Assembly: GCA_948482415.1 (NCBI GenBank)
Contig: CAOMFZ010000017.1
Coordinates: 1 to 19,211 of the forward strand
DNA from: an uncultured Mailhella sp.
Lineage (GTDB): Bacteria; Desulfobacterota; Desulfovibrionia; Desulfovibrionales; Desulfovibrionaceae
Reading direction: 5' to 3'
DNA: 19,211 nt
The translations under genes and the position numbers were made by a program. Under the pieces are notes generated by a model. It did not search any database, had not been told where the DNA came from, and was given only the letters and a program-made list of their open reading frames with translations. Positions 13,186 to 19,211 of the stretch are shown piece after piece. Position 1 is the stretch's first letter. Every line of letters begins with the position of its first letter.

Positions 13186-14763
13186 GTGAGTACCCCAAGT
13201 CATCAAAAAGCAATTAAAATTGCCAGTCAGTCTGAACATGTTTCTTATTTTATGCCCATGCTTGAGAGTTTTCAGGAACGAGGCGAATTGAATGAAGTTA
13301 TTAAAAACTGTGTAGCAAAATCCTGTGATATTTGGGATTCAGGAGTGCCGCTTTTTCCTAATGGCTTTAAAAAAGAAGACAGCTGCGGGGCAGTTCGGGC
13401 TGAATTTGAAGGGTACAGTACGGAAGAATTGGAAAATATCGATACTGTTTTTGTGCTTGCAGGACGCATTGTTTCTTATCGTTCCTTTGGGAAAGTCATG
13501 TTCTTCCACTTGCAGGACAAGACCGGCCGTCTGCAGTGTTATGCCGATAAATCCCGTATTGCAGAAGATGAATTCAAAGTTTTCAAAAAGCTCGATGTAG
13601 GTGATATTGTCGGTGTTAAGGGTACATTATTCAGAACAAAAACAGGCGAACTCACTCTTTCCTGCACGAGCATTAAATTATTGACAAAGTCTTTCCGTCC
13701 TCTTCCGGACAAACATGCCGGGCTGACGAATGTTGAAATGCGTTTCCGTCAGCGCTATGTGGATTTAATTGTCAATCCGAAAGCGCGTGACGTTTTCCGC
13801 AAGCGTTCCCGCATTATCCGTGAATTCCGTAATTTTATGGAAGACTGTGACTTTACGGAAGTGGAAACGCCCATGATGCATCCGCTTGCAGGCGGAGCAA
13901 ATGCCCGTCCTTTTGTCACCCACCACAATGCGCTTGATATGGAACTTTTTTTGCGTATTGCGCCGGAATTGTATTTGAAACGGCTTATTGTGGGCGGTCT
14001 GGAAAAAGTATATGAAATCAACCGCTGTTTCAGAAATGAAGGCACAGATACCAAACACAATCCGGAATTTACTTCCTGCGAATTTTATTGGGCATATGCA
14101 ACATTCTGGGATTTAATGGATTTGACCGAGGAATTATTTTCTACCATTGCGCAGAAAGTTTGCGGCTCAACCGTTGTGACCTATCAGGAAAATGAAATTG
14201 ATTTGACGAAGGGAAAATGGGAACGCATTACTTTCCATGATTCTTTGCAAAAATACGGCAATCACAAACCTGAATTTTATACCAATATGGAAGCCGTCAA
14301 GGCATATCTTGTTTCCCGCGGAGAAAAAAATCTCGATAATTTAGGTATCGGCAAACTGCAGGCCATGCTTTTTGACCTTGATGTCGAGCCAAAACTCATT
14401 CAGCCTACCTTTATTTATTATTATCCTGCTGAAATTTCTCCGCTTGCACGCCGCAATGATGAAAATCCTGAATTGACAGACAGATTTGAGCTTTTCATTG
14501 CCGGCAGTGAACTTGCCAATGCGTTTTCAGAATTGAATGACCCTGTTGACCAGCGCATTCGTTTCCAAAAACAAGTGGAAGCAAAGGCTCTGGGCGATGA
14601 AGAAGCATGTCCTCTTGATGACGATTATTTGCGTGCTCTTGAATACGGCATGCCGCCAACGGCAGGAGAGGGCATTGGTATTGACCGTTTGGTTATGCTT
14701 TTAACCGATTCACCTTCTATTCGTGAGGTTATTTTCTTCCCTCACTTAAGACTTGAAGTATAG
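13186..14763 (+). CDS. lysS: Lysyl-tRNA synthetase, class II
   Basis: LysRS charges tRNA-Lys with lysine in the cytoplasm. The product has 525 residues. An OB-fold anticodon-binding domain (about 88-168, with VLAGRIVSYRSFGK and FFHLQDKTGRLQ) is followed by the class II catalytic core: RQRYVDLI and VETPMM (motif 1 area), FRNEGTDTKHNPEFT (motif 2, about 282-296) and GEGIGIDRLVMLL (motif 3, about 494-506). The start is GTG, chosen because GGAG (13176-13179) lies six bases upstream. Family proteins more often begin near LNEVIKN, so in-frame ATGs at 13252 and 13258 are alternatives, but no ribosome site precedes them. It leads an operon with lolC/E, lolD and bamA; the next gene begins nine bases after its stop. 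Confidence 0.97.
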   Translation: MSTPSHQKAIKIASQSEHVSYFMPMLESFQERGELNEVIKNCVAKSCDIWDSGVPLFPNGFKKEDSCGAVRAEFEGYSTEELENIDTVFVLAGRIVSYRSFGKVMFFHLQDKTGRLQCYADKSRIAEDEFKVFKKLDVGDIVGVKGTLFRTKTGELTLSCTSIKLLTKSFRPLPDKHAGLTNVEMRFRQRYVDLIVNPKARDVFRKRSRIIREFRNFMEDCDFTEVETPMMHPLAGGANARPFVTHHNALDMELFLRIAPELYLKRLIVGGLEKVYEINRCFRNEGTDTKHNPEFTSCEFYWAYATFWDLMDLTEELFSTIAQKVCGSTVVTYQENEIDLTKGKWERITFHDSLQKYGNHKPEFYTNMEAVKAYLVSRGEKNLDNLGIGKLQAMLFDLDVEPKLIQPTFIYYYPAEISPLARRNDENPELTDRFELFIAGSELANAFSELNDPVDQRIRFQKQVEAKALGDEEACPLDDDYLRALEYGMPPTAGEGIGIDRLVMLLTDSPSIREVIFFPHLRLEV

Positions 14764-14772
14764 CAAAATTCC

Positions 14773-16023
14773 ATGGGATTTGAACTTTTTATTGCGCTGC
14801 GCTATCTTTTTTCCAAAAGACAGCAGGCATTTATTTCTGTTATTTCCATTATGTCCGTATTAGGTGTTGCCATCGGCGTGGGAGCGTTAGTGGTGGTTAT
14901 GGGCGTGTATAATGGATTTACAGAGGATATCCGCAACAAAATTTTAGGGGCAAATTCCCATATTTTTATTCAAAGCGTAGTTCCCGAATACTTGGATGTC
15001 CAGGAAGACGGACGCGGCGGTTACGCTGATGTTGTGGAAAAAATAACCAAAAATCCGGAAGTCAGGGCTGCGGCGCCTTTTTTATATACAGAAGTTTTGT
15101 TTTCCAGTCCCAACGGAGCAACCGGACTTATTATCCGCGGTATTGAACCCCATAAGGCTGATGAAGCCTTGTCTGTTTTGCAGCAATTAAAAGAGGGGAC
15201 GCTGGACGACCTTATTCGTCCCAAAGGCGTGCAGGGCATTATTATTGGTGAAGAACTGGCGTCACGTTTTGGTTTGAACGTGGGCAGCAGAATTAATTTG
15301 ATGTCACCCAGCGGCGAACGGACGACTGCGGGTTTTGTGCCTAAAATTGTTTCTTATCGGGTTGCAGGTATTTTTAAGACCGGGCTCAATGATTATGATA
15401 ATCGTTTAGCCTTTATTTCCCTTCAGTCAGCACGGGAATTGATTGGTACGCCAGCCGGGCGTGTCAGCGGAATTGAAGTCTTTCTGCATAATCCCATGCT
15501 GGCAAAGGAAGTCAGTGCAAAGCTGCAGGACGAACTGCCTGATTATCTCTATACCCGCAACTGGATTGAAACCAATGCCGGCTTGTTTGCCGCTTTACAG
15601 CTGGAACGTATCGGCATGTTTATTGTTTTGGCGCTGATTGTGCTGGTGGGTTCTTTTTCCATTATTACGTCTCTTGTTATGCTGGTTATGGAAAAAACCA
15701 AAGATATTGCCATCTTAATGTCTATGGGCGCTTCAAGTTCCTCTATCCGCAAAATTTTTATGCTGCAAGGTACGATTATTGGTTTTATCGGTACCGTGAC
15801 AGGCTATATCGGCGGGCTGACCTTAGCGTTTTTACTGCAAAAATATCAGTTTATCGAACTGCCCCACGGCGTCTATGCTTCTGACCATTTGCCTGTTTTG
15901 ATTTCTTTTGTGGATACGGCATTGATTGGTTTTGCCTCCATGTTTATGTGTTTTCTGGCAACCATTTATCCCGCACGAAAAGCCGCACAGCTTATTCCGG
16001 CTGAAGCCCTGCGCTACGAATAG
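14773..16023 (+). CDS. lolC: Lipoprotein-releasing system transmembrane subunit, LolC/LolE family
   Basis: This is the membrane part of the LolCDE ABC transporter, which extracts mature lipoproteins from the inner membrane and hands them to LolA. The 416 residues have the LolC/E layout: FIALRYLFSKRQQAFISVIS at the start, a first membrane helix (about 21-45), a large periplasmic domain, and an FtsX-type C-terminal domain with three helices. The cytoplasmic coupling segment MEKTKDIAILMSMGASSSSIRKIF is recognisable, as is the ending PAEALRYE. Only one such subunit is present, so a homodimer (sometimes called LolF) or a second copy elsewhere is implied. It sits between lysS and lolD, and its TAG shares a base with the GTG of lolD. 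Confidence 0.93.
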   Translation: MGFELFIALRYLFSKRQQAFISVISIMSVLGVAIGVGALVVVMGVYNGFTEDIRNKILGANSHIFIQSVVPEYLDVQEDGRGGYADVVEKITKNPEVRAAAPFLYTEVLFSSPNGATGLIIRGIEPHKADEALSVLQQLKEGTLDDLIRPKGVQGIIIGEELASRFGLNVGSRINLMSPSGERTTAGFVPKIVSYRVAGIFKTGLNDYDNRLAFISLQSARELIGTPAGRVSGIEVFLHNPMLAKEVSAKLQDELPDYLYTRNWIETNAGLFAALQLERIGMFIVLALIVLVGSFSIITSLVMLVMEKTKDIAILMSMGASSSSIRKIFMLQGTIIGFIGTVTGYIGGLTLAFLLQKYQFIELPHGVYASDHLPVLISFVDTALIGFASMFMCFLATIYPARKAAQLIPAEALRYE

Positions 16024-16715
16024 TGAGCCCAAGCATGTTGTATACATTAAAGAATGTTTCTAAAATTATCAGCACACCGCAGGAAGAAATTACCATTCTG
16101 AATGATGTGAATTTTTCAATGCAGGAAGGGGAAATGCTTGCTGTTCTGGGGGCGTCGGGAAGCGGAAAATCAACCTTTTTGCACATGCTGGCAGGACTCG
16201 ATAATCCCAGTTCCGGAGAAATTCTTTTTTGCGGAAAAAATATTCATACCATGGAAGAAAAAGAAAGAAATTTTCTTCGTAATAAAGAAATGGGCTTTGT
16301 TTTTCAATTTCATCATTTATTGCCGGAATTTACCACTGTGGAAAATGTAGCCATGCAGGCTTTGATTTCCGGCATGTCCAAAAAGGAAGCAATGCAAAAA
16401 GCTTTGGAACTCCTTGAAATGGTGGGGCTTTCCGAAAGAGCAAAGCACCTTGTAACCACACTTTCCGGGGGAGAAAAACAAAGAGCTGCCATTGCACGGG
16501 CCGTGCTTTTATCTCCAAAAGTTCTTTTGGCTGATGAGCCCACAGGAAATTTGGATTCCAAAACGGGCGAACAAATAATGCAGGTATTGACAAATTTAAA
16601 TAAAGAAAAGAAAATGGCACTTGTTATGGTGACGCACAATGTTGAGATTGCGAATCAAATGCAACGTGTTGTTGAATTAAAGTCTGGAGCTTTTCATGAA
16701 CAAAAAATGTATTAA
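16023..16715 (+). CDS. lolD: Lipoprotein-releasing system ATP-binding protein LolD
   Basis: The ATPase that powers LolCDE on the cytoplasmic side. All ABC motifs are present (GTG-start numbering): Walker A GASGSGKST (43-51), Q-loop Q95, signature LSGGEKQ (147-153), Walker B VLLADEP (167-173) and H-loop H205 in MVTHN. The length of 230 residues is typical. Two starts are possible: GTG at 16023, sharing one base with the lolC stop, or ATG at 16035 (MLYTLKNV), with GAG about eight bases before it; the two differ by four residues. The 3' end overlaps bamA by 20 bases, so translation of the two is likely coupled. Confidence 0.95.
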   Translation: MSPSMLYTLKNVSKIISTPQEEITILNDVNFSMQEGEMLAVLGASGSGKSTFLHMLAGLDNPSSGEILFCGKNIHTMEEKERNFLRNKEMGFVFQFHHLLPEFTTVENVAMQALISGMSKKEAMQKALELLEMVGLSERAKHLVTTLSGGEKQRAAIARAVLLSPKVLLADEPTGNLDSKTGEQIMQVLTNLNKEKKMALVMVTHNVEIANQMQRVVELKSGAFHEQKMY

Positions 16716-18984
16716 TGTACTTTTTGCTTTGCTGCTGTGTTTTTCTTTGGCAGGAAACGGCTTTGCTGCGCCAAAATCTTCCGCGCAGGATAAAGGAACT
16801 GTCCAGGATATAGTTGTTCGTGGAACAATGCTGATTGACCCTGAGCGGGTAAAAAATGCCCTTGTCACGCATGTTGGCGACAGTGTTGACAGCGATCAGC
16901 TTGATGAAGATATTCGCGCTGTCTGGTCAATGGGTTATTTTAATGATGTGACAGTTTTTCTCGAAGGCAGGACACTTGTTGTTGATGTTGCAGAAAAATA
17001 CAGAATTAATGCTGTTCGTGTGATGGGAGATGAAGACGAAGTCAGTGAAGAAGATGCGCTTGGGGCAATCTCCACACAGCCGGGCACTGTTTTAAATGAA
17101 AAAAATCTCGCCAATGACCTTGAAATTATTAAAGAATTATACCGTAAGCAAGGTTTTTATTTAGTTGAAGCAAAATATGATGTACAGCCTCTGGAAAATA
17201 ATAAAGGGGCAAATCTTGTTTTTACTGTTGATGAGGGAAACAAGCTCTATGTAAAAGAAGTCAATATGATAGGTGTTGATGAAGATTTACAGGATGAGCT
17301 TCGGGGTGTGACCAAAATTCGCCCCCATGGCATGTTTTCCTGGTTTACCAAATATGGTATTTTGAAAGAAGAAGATATTGAAGGCGATACGCAGCAAATT
17401 CATGCTTATCTGATACAGCACGGCTACCTTGAAGCTATTACCAATCGTCCTGAAATTTTCTATGAAGAAGACGGAATTGTTGTTAATTTCACTATTGCTC
17501 CCGGTATTCGCTATAAAGTCGGACAAATTGGTTTCAGAGGTGATTTGCTCGAAACAAGCGATGAATTATTTGAAAAAATCAACCTTGACAATGTGCAGAA
17601 AGATGAAAAATACTTTGATCTTACTGTCATGCAGAATGATATTCAAAAATTGACCGATTTATATAAGAGTTACGGTTATGCTTTTGCTTCTGTTGATGTG
17701 GACACTCCGTTTAACAGAGCTGAGGAAACTGTTGATGTTTATTATATTTTGCAGCCAAATGAAAAAGTTTATATCAGAAACGTGATTTTGGAAGGCAATA
17801 CGGATACCCGCGACAACGTTATTTTGCGTGAGCTTCGTTTAGCTGACGGTCAGGCTTATGACGGCGCAAAAGTACAGCGTTCTATCGACAGATTGAATTC
17901 AACAGACTATTTCAAAGAAGTGAATGTTGACCTTTTGCCTACGGAAGAATCCGGCGAAGTTGATTTAAAACTTTCTGTTACGGAAAATGAAACAGGCAGA
18001 ATTGGTTTTGGTGTCGGCTATTCAACCTATGATAATGTGGGCATCAGTGCGAATATTCAAAAGGACAATCTTTTTGGCAAGGGCTATTCAGTTGGCTTGC
18101 AAGGTTATTTATCCAGTAAAAAATCTTCAATGCGCGGTTATTTTGTCAATCCGCGTGTCAATGATACCAACCTTGGTTTTACCGCCAGTGTGTATAAAGA
18201 AGATTATGAATGGTCTGATTATGACAGAAAATCAACCGGTACAGAATTTGGTATTTTCTATCCGCTCGGCGAATATACACGCGTTGTCCTGAACTATCGT
18301 CTTGAATACTACGAAATGTATAATATTGAACCTGATGCAAGCTCTGCGATTAAATCCTATGAAGGTGAAAACTGGGCAAGCGTTATCAGCACCGGTATTG
18401 TTCGGGATACGACCGACAGTGTCCGTTTTCCAACCCGCGGCACAAAAGAAAGTATTTATGTTGAATACGGCGGCGGTATTATCGGCGGCAGTGATGACTT
18501 TGTAAAACTTCGCGGTTCCTACGGTTTCTATTATGCGCTTGGGAAAAATAATGTTTTCCACAGCAGAATTTCAGGTGTAGCTGTTTATAAAAATGGCAAT
18601 AATCCTATTCCTGCCTTTGAACGTATTTATATTGGCGGCATGAGCACGCTTCGCGGTTATGATTATGAAGATGCGTCCACCCGTGACGGAAGGACAGACG
18701 AAGTTATTGGTGCAACAAAAGCCGTGTATGGTTCTGCTGAATATATTTACCGCATAAGCGAGGAATATTCCATTTCTGCTGTACCGTTCTTTGATTTTGC
18801 AACACTTTCTGATGAAAAGTATGATACGCTTTTTGAAAAGAATTTCTATTCAGCAGGTTTGGAAGTCCGCTGGAATTCACCGCTCGGCGACTTGCGCTTT
18901 GCCTATGGTTTTCCGCTTACCAACGGGTATAACGGTGAAAGTCTGAACGGTCGTTTCGAGTTTACAATGGGCAGAGCATTTTAA
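16696..18984 (+). CDS. bamA: Outer membrane protein assembly factor BamA
   Basis: BamA, of the Omp85 family, is the central subunit of the machine that folds beta-barrel proteins into the outer membrane. The 762-residue precursor starts with a signal peptide (NKK, hydrophobic core, cleavage near GFAA at 22-25). Five POTRA domains follow, roughly 35-430 (repeats such as VQDIVVRGTMLIDPERV and IRNVILEGNTDTRDNVI), and then a 16-strand barrel. The conserved loop-6 motif appears as LRGY (652-655), where VRGF is usual, and the protein ends in an aromatic beta-signal, FTMGRAF. GGAG sits just before the ATG, inside lolD. Grouping with lolC/E-lolD puts lipoprotein and barrel-protein export on one transcript. 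No clear terminator follows. Confidence 0.97.
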   Translation: MNKKCINVLFALLLCFSLAGNGFAAPKSSAQDKGTVQDIVVRGTMLIDPERVKNALVTHVGDSVDSDQLDEDIRAVWSMGYFNDVTVFLEGRTLVVDVAEKYRINAVRVMGDEDEVSEEDALGAISTQPGTVLNEKNLANDLEIIKELYRKQGFYLVEAKYDVQPLENNKGANLVFTVDEGNKLYVKEVNMIGVDEDLQDELRGVTKIRPHGMFSWFTKYGILKEEDIEGDTQQIHAYLIQHGYLEAITNRPEIFYEEDGIVVNFTIAPGIRYKVGQIGFRGDLLETSDELFEKINLDNVQKDEKYFDLTVMQNDIQKLTDLYKSYGYAFASVDVDTPFNRAEETVDVYYILQPNEKVYIRNVILEGNTDTRDNVILRELRLADGQAYDGAKVQRSIDRLNSTDYFKEVNVDLLPTEESGEVDLKLSVTENETGRIGFGVGYSTYDNVGISANIQKDNLFGKGYSVGLQGYLSSKKSSMRGYFVNPRVNDTNLGFTASVYKEDYEWSDYDRKSTGTEFGIFYPLGEYTRVVLNYRLEYYEMYNIEPDASSAIKSYEGENWASVISTGIVRDTTDSVRFPTRGTKESIYVEYGGGIIGGSDDFVKLRGSYGFYYALGKNNVFHSRISGVAVYKNGNNPIPAFERIYIGGMSTLRGYDYEDASTRDGRTDEVIGATKAVYGSAEYIYRISEEYSISAVPFFDFATLSDEKYDTLFEKNFYSAGLEVRWNSPLGDLRFAYGFPLTNGYNGESLNGRFEFTMGRAF

Positions 18985-19046
18985 TTCATAAAATAAGCAG
19001 GTTGAATAAAAAAATAAAAAAATATTAAAAAAACTGAAAATTTTAC

Positions 19047-19075
19047 TTTACAAGTCAGGTAAGTTTATATATAAA
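19047..19075 (+). promoter_or_regulatory. Upstream promoter P1 of the tRNA-Thr gene
   Basis: TTTACA (19047-19052), 17 bases, TATAAA (19070-19075), followed by AGCACTTC. It lies about 90 bases before the tRNA. The dyad CACTTC-TT-GAAGTG (19078-19091) sits over the expected start site. Confidence 0.55.
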
Positions 19076-19126
19076 AGCACTTCTTGAAGTGAGGAATGAG
19101 AAAAAACGTAAGCAGAAAAAAATAAC

Positions 19127-19155
19127 TTGCAATAATTTCTCAAAAAGTATATAAA
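19127..19155 (+). promoter_or_regulatory. Proximal promoter P2 of the tRNA-Thr gene
   Basis: TTGCAA (19127-19132), 17 bases, TATAAA (19150-19155), followed by GCACTTCGTG. The predicted start is only a few bases before the tRNA, the usual layout for stable-RNA genes. Confidence 0.65.
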
Positions 19156-19164
19156 GCACTTCGT

Positions 19165-19211
19165 GCTGGTGTAGCTCAATTGGTAGAGCACCTGACTTGT
19201 AATCAGGTGGT
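19165..19211 (+). tRNA. tRNA-Thr (anticodon TGT), 5' part, cut by window end
   Basis: Acceptor strand GCTGGTG (19165-19171), TA, D-stem GCTC/GAGC around an AATTGGTA loop, anticodon stem CCTGA/TCAGG, and loop CTTGTAA with anticodon TGT at 19198-19200, which reads the threonine codon ACA. The window ends in the variable loop, so the T-arm and 3' acceptor strand are not seen. It could open a tRNA cluster. Confidence 0.93.

Overview
This window looks like chromosomal core sequence from a motile Gram-negative bacterium, most likely a low-GC member of the Desulfovibrionales (Desulfovibrio, Bilophila or Taurinivorans-like). The LysRS sequence, the tat-his gene order and the long YeiH-type transporter suggest this. 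BamA, LolC/E and LolD prove an outer membrane with lipoproteins, and FlgM with a sigma-28 promoter indicates flagella. The genus assignment is inference from remembered family resemblance, not from a search.

Layout. 1-263: a dispersed-repeat copy and a terminator. 264-3320: a divergent pair, a YeiH-family transporter (minus) and prmC, the release-factor methyltransferase (plus). 3318-3610: a second repeat copy joined to another small element with inverted-repeat ends. 3678-4115: flgM with its own FliA-type promoter. 4201-7693: a minus-strand operon tatB-tatC-hisB-lipoprotein-hisA with tight spacing and overlaps, mixing Tat export with two histidine-biosynthesis enzymes. 7747-9842: a visibly AT-richer minus-strand block, two half-size ChrA proteins and an EamA/DMT transporter, probably accessory. 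9894-12924: guaB-guaA, the two steps from IMP to GMP. 12925-13185: the divergent guaB/lysS promoter region. 13186-18984: plus-strand lysS-lolC/E-lolD-bamA, joining a tRNA synthetase to the machinery for lipoprotein release and outer-membrane protein assembly. 18985-19211: two tandem stable-RNA-like promoters and the 5' part of tRNA-Thr(TGT).

Most genes are ordinary housekeeping genes. The signals most worth following are the repeat family at 1-141 and 3318-3610 (long hairpin, shared inverted ends, possible TA target sites), the sigma-28 promoter of flgM, the long low-complexity extensions on TatC and YeiH, an unidentified lipoprotein inside the his operon, the AT-rich chrA-chrA-eamA block next to guaA, and the paired promoters before tRNA-Thr. 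I found no CRISPR array, no complete insertion sequence, no phage genes and no clearly novel multi-gene system.
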